Shown piece after piece: positions 25,261-33,759 of a stretch of 64,000 nt of DNA (position 1 is its first letter; the number at the start of each line of letters is the position of its first letter). The position numbers were made by a program, and so were the translations under genes. Where the stretch lies: the NCBI GenBank assembly GCA_038961845.1, contig CP152408.1, positions 5,146,001-5,210,000 of the forward strand. The letters run 5' to 3'. The stretch comes from Xylophilus sp. GW821-FHT01B05 (lineage in GTDB: Bacteria > Pseudomonadota > Gammaproteobacteria > Burkholderiales > Burkholderiaceae_C). The notes below the pieces were generated by a model. It was not told where the DNA came from, searched no databases, and saw only the letters and a program-made list of their open reading frames with translations.

Positions 25261-26487
25261 ATGGCATCCACCATCAATACGAATATCGTTTCGCTCAATG
25301 CGCAGCGCAACCTGAGCGCCTCCCAGACTTCCCTCGCCACCTCCATGCAGCGCCTGTCCTCCGGACTTCGCGTCAACAGCGCCAAGGACGATGCGGCCGG
25401 CCTGGCGATTTCCGAGCGCATGAACACCCAGGTCAAGGGCCTGGCCGTGGCCGCGCGCAATGCCAACGACGGCATTTCGCTGGCGCAGACGGCCGAAGGC
25501 GCCCTGGGCAAGGTCGGCGACATGCTGCAGCGCATGCGCGAACTGGCGGTACAGGCAGGCAACGCCACCAACAGCGCCAGTGACCGCAAGTCCCTGCAGG
25601 CAGAAGTGTCCCAGCTGTCCGACGAAATCGACCGCGTCGCCAAGACCACCACCTTCAACGGCCAGAAGCTGCTGAACGGCAGTTTTGCCGGCGCGGTGTT
25701 CCAGGTCGGCTCCAACTCCGGCGACAACATCACCATCGGCAACCTGGGCAATGCCAAGGCCTCCGATCTGGGCAGCGTGGCCTACGGCACGGCCAGCGGC
25801 GCGGTCACCACCACGGCAGCGGGCTCGGGCGGCTATGGCGCGGCGATCAGCGGCGTGACCATCACCGTCTCTGGCAGCACGCCCATCATGCTGAGCGACA
25901 TTCCAGCGGCAACCTCCTCCTCCGAGCGTGTTGGCCAGGTGATAGCCGCAATCAATGCCAAGACCGCCGATACCGGCCTGACCGCCTTCCTGGGCGATGA
26001 CGGCACGACGGTGGAATACCGCTCCGACAGGGTCGACGCCAATGGCAACGCCCTGACAGTCACGGTCTCCGGCCTGAGCGCGACTACCGCCGGTATCGCC
26101 GATGCGAGCATCACCGCGGCCACCACTGGCTCGGCCACGCTGGGTATCGGCGTGGACGACACCACCGGCAAGCGCCAGTTGACGGTAGCCACCCAGGCCG
26201 ACGCCTGGGTCGCCCTGAAGAAGATCGATTCGGCCATCGACACGGTCAACTCCTCGCGTGCCGACCTCGGTGCGATCCAGAGCCGTTTCGAGACCTCGAT
26301 CGACAACATCAACGTGCAGAGCGAGAACATGTCCGCCGCCCGCGGCCGCATCGTGGACGCCGACTTTGCCGCAGAAACCGCCAACCTCTCGCGCGCCCAG
26401 ATCCTGCAACAGGCCGGCACCGCGATGGTGGCCCAGGCCAACCAGTTGCCGCAGAGCGTGCTGACGCTGCTGCGCGGAGGCGGTTGA
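25261..26487 (+). CDS. fliC: Flagellin 2
   Basis: A second flagellin of 408 residues. It differs from flagellin 1 at scattered positions (for example INTNIVSLNAQRNLSASQTS, ALGKVGDML) but keeps the same D0/D1 ends and nearly the same Thr/Ser-rich middle. It ends LTLLRGGG, two residues longer. The ATG at 25261 follows a good ribosome site. A bidirectional terminator closes the unit. Which flagellin dominates the filament cannot be told from sequence. Confidence 0.97.
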   Translation: MASTINTNIVSLNAQRNLSASQTSLATSMQRLSSGLRVNSAKDDAAGLAISERMNTQVKGLAVAARNANDGISLAQTAEGALGKVGDMLQRMRELAVQAGNATNSASDRKSLQAEVSQLSDEIDRVAKTTTFNGQKLLNGSFAGAVFQVGSNSGDNITIGNLGNAKASDLGSVAYGTASGAVTTTAAGSGGYGAAISGVTITVSGSTPIMLSDIPAATSSSERVGQVIAAINAKTADTGLTAFLGDDGTTVEYRSDRVDANGNALTVTVSGLSATTAGIADASITAATTGSATLGIGVDDTTGKRQLTVATQADAWVALKKIDSAIDTVNSSRADLGAIQSRFETSIDNINVQSENMSAARGRIVDADFAAETANLSRAQILQQAGTAMVAQANQLPQSVLTLLRGGG

Positions 26488-26537
26488 TAGGCCGGCTATT
26501 CGCAGGCAAGGTCCGTCCGGTTTTCTGGCGGCCTCCC

Positions 26538-26573
26538 AAAAAAAAGAGCGCCCGTCCTGCGGGCGCTTTTTTT
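26538..26573. terminator. Bidirectional terminator between flagellin 2 and the glycosyltransferase
   Basis: An A run, the stem agcgcccg/cgggcgct (26547-26554 with 26560-26567) and a T run up to 26573 form a classical rho-independent terminator usable from both strands. Confidence 0.92.
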
Positions 26574-26610
26574 ATTCCTCCAGCACTAGAAGACTAGGTG
26601 CCCGCTCGGC

Positions 26611-29600
26611 TCATGCAGGCAGCCATGCCGCGCGCCAGTCCAGCAGATTCTTGCCGTCCAGCATCCAGTCGCGCGTGACCGCCGCGCGCAACTCGTCGCC
26701 CACCCGGGCTGTGGCGTCCAGGTCATCCAGGTGCATGCGGATGGCCGCGACCCAGTCCTTGAAGCGGTTCTTGACCCGGGTGACCGGCAGCCCGTCCTCG
26801 CTGTAGCAGCGCACGTCGCTGCACACCACGGGAAAACCGCAGGCGCCGTATTCCAGCAGCCGCAGGTTGCTCTTGCACTCGTTGAACAGGTTGTGCTCGA
26901 GCGGCGCCAGCGCCAGGTCAAGGTCGAGCCTCGCCAGGGCTGCGGGGTACTGCGCAATGGGCACGCCGGGATGCACCTCGGCCACAAAGGGCCGCAGCTT
27001 CTCGGGGCACATTCCGAAGAACACCCATTCGACCTCGCCGGCAAGCTCGGCCACGACATCGGCGACCAGTTCCAAATCGCCACGGTGCCCGCCGCCGCCG
27101 GCCCAGCCGACGCGTGGCCGGGCCCCGCGCCGCCGCTGGCCCTGCAGGCCCGCCCACCAGGCCGGCGGCAAGCGGTTGCGCACCACGCGGATGTCGGGAT
27201 GCAGGCCGGAGAACGCCTCCGCCAGCGCCGGCGTCGACACCACGAAGCGGTCCACATGGCCCAGCGCCTTGCGCAAGGACTTCAGCACGTCATTGGGCAG
27301 GGCGCCCCAATGGGCGCTTTTCAGCGGGATGCCGGGCAGGTAGTCGTCCAGCTCATAGACCTTGAAGGCGCCCGAGAACTTGCGGGCCTTGCGCATCCAT
27401 TCGATCTGGCCGTCCAGCAGTTGGCGCTGGAAGACGATGGCGTCGGGCGCCTGGCGTTCCAGTTGCACAGGCGACAGATGGGCCGAGCCGAGCACGCCCT
27501 GGATCAAGCCTTCGCGCTCCATGGCCTGGTGCGGCTGGATGACGCGGTAGTGGCCGCAGCCATTCTCGTCCGCAGCCATGGCGCGGACCACCGGCAGCGG
27601 GCGCCAATCGAGTGGGCGCCAGGTGTATGGCTCTGCAGTCTCCAGCTCGAAGCCCGGCCCCTGCAGCGTGAGGCTGCGGTTGTAGGCCGGATCGCGCGCG
27701 ATCGACGGCAGCCAGCGCGCGTACATCTCTTCCTCGGCCACATGGCGCGCCTCGCTAGCTGCGGCCTCTGCCGGCTCCGGGCCCTCGTGCATCAGCATCG
27801 CATGGGGCGTCCAGACGACGAGGTAGCCCGCGCTGCGCACCTTCAGGCACAGGTCGACATCGCCGTAGGCCTGCTGGAATGCCGCCTCGTCAAAGCCGCC
27901 GACCTCGTCGTAGAGCGACTTGCGCACCATGAGGCAGGTCGCCGCAACGGCGCTGTAGCCCTGGTCCACCTCCAGCCGGTGCATGTAGCCGCCCGCATCC
28001 AGCGGCTGGCCCACGAAGGGATGGCCGGCCGGCCCCTGCAAACCAAGCACCAGGCCCGCATGCTGAACACGGCCGTCGGGCCGCAGCAGCTTGGCGCCGA
28101 CGACGCCGACCTCGGGCCGCTGTGCGTGGTTGAGCAAGGCATCGAGCCAGTCCTCGTGCAGGACGGCGGTGTCGGGGTCCAGCAGCAGCAGGTATTCGCC
28201 GCGCGCCTCGCGCGCGGCGGCATTGCAGGCGGCTGGCGTACCCAAGGCCTGCGCGGCGCGCAGCACGCGCACCTGCTCGCTGCCCATGGCGGCCACGCCA
28301 TCGAGCCAGGCGCGCATATCGGCGGCTTCGCTGCCCTGGTCCAGGATCAGCAGTTCGTAGTGCGGATAGCGCGTCTTCTCCAGCAGGCCTTCAACGCAGC
28401 GCTGGAGCACGGGCAACGGGTCTCGCGCAGTAATGATGATGGAGACCAAAGGCTGCTGCGCATGGCCGTATTCCACGCGGTAGCGGCCCGGCAGGGTCGA
28501 ATGCACCTCGGCCGAGCCGTAGCCGCGCTGCTCCAGGTGGCGCTGCAGCACACGGCGCTCCGCCGGCTTGTCGGCCAGCACTGGCGCATCGGCGGTGAGC
28601 AATGGCTCGTCCACGTGCCCCAGCCCTTCGATGCCGCCGGCGTCGATCAGGCGCAGGAGCAGGTCGAATTCCAGCGCCTCGGCCGCCGCGGGGTCGAAAC
28701 CGCCCACGCCCAGCAGCACGTCGCGGCGTACCAGCCAGCGACGCGCCATGCTGGCGGGCAGGCTCAGCAGCAGATCGAGGTTGAAGGCCGGGCGCAGCGC
28801 CACGCCCATGCCGCCGCCCGGCAGGCGGCGCAGTTCGTCGGCGTAGACCGCGCGCCACTGTGGCGCATCGATGATGCGCAGGGCCACCTGCAGCAGGCCG
28901 GCGCGTGTGAATTCATCGCCCGCGTCGGCCAGCAGCAGCCAGTCGCAGTCGGATTGCGCCGCAAGCGCATTGAGCGCCTCGACGTAGCCGCCCTCCTCCA
29001 CCTGCACCAGGTGGATCTTGTCGGCCGCCGTGGTGCCGGACACCGGCGCGGCGGTGAGCACCACGATCTTCAGATTGGCATACAGGCCCTGGCCGAACAC
29101 CAGGCTCTTGAGCGTGGCTTCCAGCCGCCGGCTGTCGCCCTGCAGGTCGCGCAGGAAGACGCAGATGGACGGGCCGCCGCCGTGCTGCTGCAGCCGGGCC
29201 TCCATGAGGCGGCCCTGGGCCTGGCTCGGCAGCCGGGATTGCGCCCAGTGCAGTACAGGCGCTACCGCATCCGCGCGCGCCTGGGTGAGGGTGACGAAGC
29301 GTTCGAGCTGCTGCCAGAAGACCTCTTCCAGCCTGGCATGGAAGCCGCGGATCCGGTCCACCGAGGCACGGGCGTGCTCCAGGCCGCCCGGGGTGTCGAT
29401 CATGGCGGCGCCGCAATCCCCGTAGAGGTGCTGCCCGGGCAGGGTAGTGAGCCCGCCCTCGCGCAGGTAGACCACCGGGCAGCCGCACAGCATGGCCTTG
29501 GTGCAGGTGGCGGAGCGCTCGTAGCTGTAGAGCACGTCCGCCGACTGCAGCAGGCGCGCGAGTTCCGCCAACGGCACGGGCGTGCGGTTGGACAGGATCT

Positions 29601-30144
29601 CGATGTCTGGCGGCAGGTGCGTGAAGTCCACCCGCTCCTGCGCAAAGCGGTGCAGGTACAGGAACTTGCGCCCCCGGGGGTTGGCCGGATCGGGGGCGAA
29701 CAGCGCCATGTCGTTGGGCGGCAGCGTGAGCAGCTCCATCTGCGCAGGCGGCGTGCCGGGCTCGGCAAACTCGGGCGAGAAGTAGAAGAACAGGTCAGCC
29801 GGGCCGGCTTCCAGGCGGTTGCCGTTGAGGAAGCCCTCGCGGTTGAGCATGTAGCGCACGCAGACGTCCGCGCCCAGCGGGTTGCCGGTCACGATCTCCG
29901 GGTAGACCGCGATCGGCATGCGGCCGGCGCGGCGGTGCGCCTCTTTGTCGGCCTCGGTCAGCAGCGGCGTCTTGAGCCCGTGCTTGACGACGCTCCCCAG
30001 CGCGATGAAGGCATCGCAGCCTTCAAGGTTGAGCGCGTGGCAGAGATAGTGCAGCACGGCGATGCCGGACGAGCTGTCGGCGTAGTCGGGCGCGTAGATG
30101 TAGTAGGGCTGCGGTTTGCGTGCGCGATAGAGCCTGCTGTTCAA
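26611..30144 (-). CDS. Large multi-module glycosyltransferase, probably flagellin-modifying
   Basis: A 1177-residue protein with four glycosyltransferase-like modules. Residues 1-290 look like a GT-B fold (SYERSATCTKAMLCGCPVVY at 207-226). Residues 320-550 resemble a degenerate GT-A fold (LLLADAGDEF at 403-412). Residues 564-790 are a good GT2 domain (PLVSIIITARDPLPVL, LLLLDPDTAVLHEDW with the metal-binding DPD at 656-658). Residues 850-1150 are GT4-like (VGWAGGGGHRGDL, LRLLEYGACGFPVVCSD). There is no signal peptide or membrane helix. It is last in a four-gene unit beside the flagellins, as are large glycosyltransferases that decorate flagellin in other polar-flagellated bacteria; a role in surface glycan synthesis is the alternative. 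Confidence 0.85.
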   Translation of the reverse strand: MNSRLYRARKPQPYYIYAPDYADSSSGIAVLHYLCHALNLEGCDAFIALGSVVKHGLKTPLLTEADKEAHRRAGRMPIAVYPEIVTGNPLGADVCVRYMLNREGFLNGNRLEAGPADLFFYFSPEFAEPGTPPAQMELLTLPPNDMALFAPDPANPRGRKFLYLHRFAQERVDFTHLPPDIEILSNRTPVPLAELARLLQSADVLYSYERSATCTKAMLCGCPVVYLREGGLTTLPGQHLYGDCGAAMIDTPGGLEHARASVDRIRGFHARLEEVFWQQLERFVTLTQARADAVAPVLHWAQSRLPSQAQGRLMEARLQQHGGGPSICVFLRDLQGDSRRLEATLKSLVFGQGLYANLKIVVLTAAPVSGTTAADKIHLVQVEEGGYVEALNALAAQSDCDWLLLADAGDEFTRAGLLQVALRIIDAPQWRAVYADELRRLPGGGMGVALRPAFNLDLLLSLPASMARRWLVRRDVLLGVGGFDPAAAEALEFDLLLRLIDAGGIEGLGHVDEPLLTADAPVLADKPAERRVLQRHLEQRGYGSAEVHSTLPGRYRVEYGHAQQPLVSIIITARDPLPVLQRCVEGLLEKTRYPHYELLILDQGSEAADMRAWLDGVAAMGSEQVRVLRAAQALGTPAACNAAAREARGEYLLLLDPDTAVLHEDWLDALLNHAQRPEVGVVGAKLLRPDGRVQHAGLVLGLQGPAGHPFVGQPLDAGGYMHRLEVDQGYSAVAATCLMVRKSLYDEVGGFDEAAFQQAYGDVDLCLKVRSAGYLVVWTPHAMLMHEGPEPAEAAASEARHVAEEEMYARWLPSIARDPAYNRSLTLQGPGFELETAEPYTWRPLDWRPLPVVRAMAADENGCGHYRVIQPHQAMEREGLIQGVLGSAHLSPVQLERQAPDAIVFQRQLLDGQIEWMRKARKFSGAFKVYELDDYLPGIPLKSAHWGALPNDVLKSLRKALGHVDRFVVSTPALAEAFSGLHPDIRVVRNRLPPAWWAGLQGQRRRGARPRVGWAGGGGHRGDLELVADVVAELAGEVEWVFFGMCPEKLRPFVAEVHPGVPIAQYPAALARLDLDLALAPLEHNLFNECKSNLRLLEYGACGFPVVCSDVRCYSEDGLPVTRVKNRFKDWVAAIRMHLDDLDATARVGDELRAAVTRDWMLDGKNLLDWRAAWLPA

Positions 30145-30156
30145 TTCACTTCCCCG

Positions 30157-31002
30157 TCAACGACCCGATGCTGGGCCAACGGCAACGCTGCCATCAAAGC
30201 CGGCCGCCTCGATGCGCTCAAGAATAAAGATCGGCCGGTTCAGAAACTCACCCAGCGCATCCATACGCGCGATGTTGTCAGGGCTCACATCCGAGTAGCG
30301 GACCTCGCCGTCCTCGCCCCTGGTCGCCACGCCAATGGCGGTCACGGTCCACACGCCACGGACGGCTTCGCGCACGAATTCGATCATTTCCGACTTCAAG
30401 CCATGGTCGAACAAGCAGCGGGAAATATCGCCCTTCCAATTGAAGCCCAGCTGAAACACCAGCCGTTCGGCGACTTTGTGCATTTCGCGCAGGCTTTTGG
30501 CTATGGCTTGCTTGGCGGCAGAGATATCCAAGCTCGGGTCCCCATAGTCATCCCCGACGTGGTGCAGCACGTTCAACAGGAAAGCCACATCCACGCGCTC
30601 GCCGGATGATTGGAAGTCGAAGTACTCGGCCTTTATCTCTGCTCGCGCACCTTCTCCCAGCACGCCGATGGTGCGCCGTGCAAAGTCGGCATGAAAGACG
30701 CCGCCCTCGTAGCCCGTCACACAGCGAGCACCGTCATCCAGGGCGGCGAACATGAAATAGCCGGTATTGCACCCGATGTCCAGCACCGAGCGCCCCCGCA
30801 GCGGCACGTTGTCACGGATGTAGGCCCAGCGCTCATGCTCGAACTTTGGTCGAAGCTCGACCGCCAGCGGGCCCAGGATGTCGGCAAGACGCTGGGGCAA
30901 ACGCTGGTAAGCCGCATGCTTCTTGCTGCTCACGGTCTTGGCCAGCAATTGCCGCAGAACCGATATCTCTTCGTCCTGGCGAGCGGCATCGATCGCAGTC
31001 AT
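30157..31002 (-). CDS. SAM-dependent methyltransferase of the glycosylation cassette
   Basis: A 281-residue class I methyltransferase with the SAM-binding motif SVLDIGCNTGYFMF (about 72-85) and the downstream VDVAFLLNVLHHVG. The substrate cannot be deduced; a sugar or sugar-linked group is likely from context. The ATG at 31002 overlaps the stop of the upstream ATP-grasp gene (ATGA) and has GGAG 8 bp upstream, so a GTG 9 bp earlier was rejected. The glycosyltransferase starts 12 bp downstream. Confidence 0.82.
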   Translation of the reverse strand: MTAIDAARQDEEISVLRQLLAKTVSSKKHAAYQRLPQRLADILGPLAVELRPKFEHERWAYIRDNVPLRGRSVLDIGCNTGYFMFAALDDGARCVTGYEGGVFHADFARRTIGVLGEGARAEIKAEYFDFQSSGERVDVAFLLNVLHHVGDDYGDPSLDISAAKQAIAKSLREMHKVAERLVFQLGFNWKGDISRCLFDHGLKSEMIEFVREAVRGVWTVTAIGVATRGEDGEVRYSDVSPDNIARMDALGEFLNRPIFILERIEAAGFDGSVAVGPASGR

Positions 31003-32252
31003 AACAAACACTCCAGATCATGGGGATGAAAAACACACACGGACCCATCCTTGAACCGCACGAGCTGTGCCTGCCCGCTGATGACCACGGCATTGGGCTC
31101 GGGCGCCAGCGCTTCCTCCTGGCCCAGTGCCAAGATTTCCGAGAACAGAGTCAGCGCGATGCCGGCACGCTGAAGTTGCCGGGCGACAGCCTCTTGAGGC
31201 AGGCCGCGTGTCACGAGATAGGTCTTCTTGGATTGATTTCTGCACCGGTGCAGATAGAGCATGGCCTCGGGGCTGGGCTGCTGGCAGATAAGCAGTCCCG
31301 GCTCCAAGTCGATGTACACATGCTCGAACTCGAAGCCCAGGCGGTAGCGCGTACCCAACGCCCGGTCCACCTCCACGTGGAAGGGGTGGGCACGCACCTG
31401 AACCTCTCGCCCCAGACGGTCCATCAACGTCAGCCACGGCAAGTTCACGCCTGCGGCCCGACTGACTGCCATCGTCCCGGCGATGCGCGGAGCGACCTCC
31501 AGCAGGCACGGTTCACCGTCCGAGCTGATCTTCAATTGAAAGAACCAGGCGCCGCGCAACTCGAGCGCATGATTGATGACATGCGCGAGGTCGGCGGCCT
31601 CCGGTAGATCCACCTTGGATGAATTCACGCTGATGCCGCCGGCAATGCGGCGCCGCACCCGTGGCATCGCATAGCGCAACACCCCTGAACGGTCTGTGAA
31701 GCAGTCCACGGTGTACTCGGGTCCTGGCAGGTACTCGAGTACCAGCAGCGAGCCATCGCGCTGGAAAGCACCCGCCACATCCGCATCCGAGAATGCCGTG
31801 AGCGTTCCCTTCGACCCTTGGCCAACGTCTGGCTTCAGAAACACCGGATAGGGCAGGCCGCTTCTCTCCGCATAGACCCGCGGAGTTCTCAACACACCGC
31901 CCAGGTACTCATAGGTCTGGCGCTTCGAGCGGGTCACTTCGCAGGTCAGGAGGGCGCTCGTCAGGATTTCCGCCTCAAATTTCTCCGCGCAGCGGGACAG
32001 CGCCAACACCACGCTGTCGTGCGCAGGAAATATGAAATCTATGGCCAGCGCCTTGGCCAGGTCCGCCAGTCTCTCCGGGAAATCCTCGTCCTCCACGCTG
32101 GGGAGTCCGCCCACATAGTGGTCGAAGGCGAACCGCCCGTGATCGTCCACCGAGGAAGCACCGACCAGATGCACATCCTCCACGTGCCGCAGGGAGCGGC
32201 CGATCTCCAAGCCAATCTCGCTGCCGCAGGGAAAAACCAGCACGCTCACCAT
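30999..32252 (-). CDS. ATP-grasp ligase with degenerate HAD-like C-terminal domain
   Basis: A 417-residue protein. Residues 1-290 form a pre-ATP-grasp and ATP-grasp fold like that of carbamoyl-phosphate synthase-type ligases: VFLKPDVGQGSKGT (137-150), LLVLEYLPGPEYTVDCF and EPCLLEVAPRIAGTMAVS around the metal-binding Glu. Such enzymes activate a carboxylate with ATP and join it to an amine. From 310 on, HVYIDLEPGLLICQQ and KTYLVTRGL resemble HAD motifs I and II, but the second Asp is Glu and the Thr of DxDxT is missing, so phosphatase activity is doubtful. It lies 21 bp after the aminotransferase. Amide formation on an amino sugar is a reasonable guess. Confidence 0.78.
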   Translation of the reverse strand: MVSVLVFPCGSEIGLEIGRSLRHVEDVHLVGASSVDDHGRFAFDHYVGGLPSVEDEDFPERLADLAKALAIDFIFPAHDSVVLALSRCAEKFEAEILTSALLTCEVTRSKRQTYEYLGGVLRTPRVYAERSGLPYPVFLKPDVGQGSKGTLTAFSDADVAGAFQRDGSLLVLEYLPGPEYTVDCFTDRSGVLRYAMPRVRRRIAGGISVNSSKVDLPEAADLAHVINHALELRGAWFFQLKISSDGEPCLLEVAPRIAGTMAVSRAAGVNLPWLTLMDRLGREVQVRAHPFHVEVDRALGTRYRLGFEFEHVYIDLEPGLLICQQPSPEAMLYLHRCRNQSKKTYLVTRGLPQEAVARQLQRAGIALTLFSEILALGQEEALAPEPNAVVISGQAQLVRFKDGSVCVFHPHDLECLL

Positions 32253-32273
32253 GAGATGGACCCAGCCCGAGCT

Positions 32274-33422
32274 TCAAGCATGGCCGCACTCACGCACCGT
32301 CCGAACGATCGATTCGACGATGCTCATCGGGAGGTCCGGGTAGATCGGCAGACAGATCACGCCGTCGGCAGCCCAACGGGCCACCGGCAGTGCAGATGCC
32401 GCCGCGGAAGGCAGCCCCCGATACATCGGGAATTCCGTGATCAGCGGGTAGAAATACCGCCGCGCGTAAATCCCCCCCTCCTTCAGCAAGCGGTACAACT
32501 CATCGCGGCTGATGCCATAGGCATCGTCCACCATGATGGGGAAATACGAGTTGTTGATCGACTCCACGACGTCCCGGGTCACGCAGGTGATGCCCGGCAA
32601 CCCCGCCAGGCCGCGGCTGTACTCCCTGGCAATGTCGCGTCGCTTCGCTAGCGACTGGTCTATGCCGCGCAGTTGCAGCAGGCCGAAGGCGGCATTGACC
32701 TCGCTCATCTTGCCGTTGATCCCTGGCGCCACCACCGTCACCTCGTTGGCAAACCCGAAGTTCTTCAGGTAGTCCACTCTCTGCTTGGTTTTGGCGTCCG
32801 GGCTGATGATGGCACCACCCTCGAAGGTCGTGAAGACCTTGGTGGCGTGGAAGCTGACCACGGAAAGATCCCCATGGCGCAGAACACTGCCCCCGGCATC
32901 CCGGACGCCGAACGCATGGGCCGCATCGTAGATGACCTTGAGTCCATAGTTGTCGGCGATCTTCTGGATAGCCTGAACATCACAGGGGCGGCCATAGCAA
33001 TGGACCGGCATGATGGCCGTTGTCTGGGGCGTTATGGCCGCCTCCACGGCGGCAGGGTCCAGATTGAGGGTTGCAGGGTCGATATCGGCAAAGACCGGAC
33101 GGATACCGTTCCACAAGATGGAGTGCGCGGTCGCCACGAACGAATAGGGCGTGGTGATGACCTCACCTGTGACCCGTAGCGCCTGCAAGGCCGTGATCAG
33201 GGCGATCGTGCAGTTCGAGAAGAGCGATACATGCTCGACTCCAAGATACTCGCCCAAACGCTGCTCCAGCTCCTGATGGTAGGGCCCGTTGTTGGTCAGT
33301 ATTCCGCTTTCCCAGATTCTCTCCAGGAAGGGAATGAACTCTTCAAGCGGCGGCAAGCTGGGACGCGTCACATATACGGGCGCAAAACCTGCGGGTTTGT
33401 CGAACGGCACCGGTGCGTTCAT
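32274..33422 (-). CDS. DegT/DnrJ/EryC1-family sugar aminotransferase
   Basis: PLP enzyme that usually transfers an amino group to a nucleotide-linked keto sugar. The 382-residue product has the PLP lysine K195 in SFHATKVFTTFEGGAI, D166 and H169 in VIYDAAHAFG, and the substrate-side motif GINGKMSEVNAAFGLLQL. The ATG at 33422 (MNAPVPFDKPAG) has AGGA 9 bp upstream; another ATG at 33431 abuts that ribosome site and is less likely. It is the first gene of the cassette. No sugar dehydratase or epimerase is nearby, so the keto-sugar substrate must be made elsewhere. Confidence 0.9.
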   Translation of the reverse strand: MNAPVPFDKPAGFAPVYVTRPSLPPLEEFIPFLERIWESGILTNNGPYHQELEQRLGEYLGVEHVSLFSNCTIALITALQALRVTGEVITTPYSFVATAHSILWNGIRPVFADIDPATLNLDPAAVEAAITPQTTAIMPVHCYGRPCDVQAIQKIADNYGLKVIYDAAHAFGVRDAGGSVLRHGDLSVVSFHATKVFTTFEGGAIISPDAKTKQRVDYLKNFGFANEVTVVAPGINGKMSEVNAAFGLLQLRGIDQSLAKRRDIAREYSRGLAGLPGITCVTRDVVESINNSYFPIMVDDAYGISRDELYRLLKEGGIYARRYFYPLITEFPMYRGLPSAAASALPVARWAADGVICLPIYPDLPMSIVESIVRTVRECGHA

Positions 33423-33759
33423 GTGATGCATTCCTGGTTGGGGTTTCGTGCCGGCCTCCCCGAGGCGAGCGGCGTCTTGCTGGCGAGCCTAACCGCCGCG
33501 CAGAAAAGCTGAGCCTGGAACTAGCAGACAAATTCGCCCCAATTCCGGCGCCACGCCAGGCCCGGCAGAAGCTGTCATGGGGTGCTGCGCACCAGGCCGC
33601 CGGACTCAAAAGTGAGGGATGGATACCGATCCCGGCTCTTTTCGCCGGCTTGCGCCGTCCGCTCGTGCAGTAGCATTCTGATACGGCGCCCTTTCGCCCC
33701 AGTTCGCATCCCATCGGGATTCCGCCAGCCCTGGCACACCGGCCCTATCCAATCCGTCC
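33423..33759. other. Divergent promoter region between the glycosylation cassette and motA
   Basis: A 337-bp spacer without a credible gene. It contains the motA sigma-28 promoter at 33606-33632. No clear promoter for the minus-strand cassette was recognised. Confidence 0.6.
33606..33632 (+). promoter_or_regulatory. Sigma-28 promoter of motA-motB-cheY-cheZ
   Basis: TCAAAAGT, 11 bp, ACCGATCC: the TCAA and CCGAT cores lie at the FliA spacing. Transcription would begin near 33640, about 120 nt before the motA start. Confidence 0.7.

Noticed and set aside
26731..30609. 1292-codon open frame on the plus strand opposite the glycosyltransferase
   Set aside because: Length alone is not evidence at this GC content. 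The minus-strand frame has recognisable glycosyltransferase motifs over its full length, and the plus-strand product has none.
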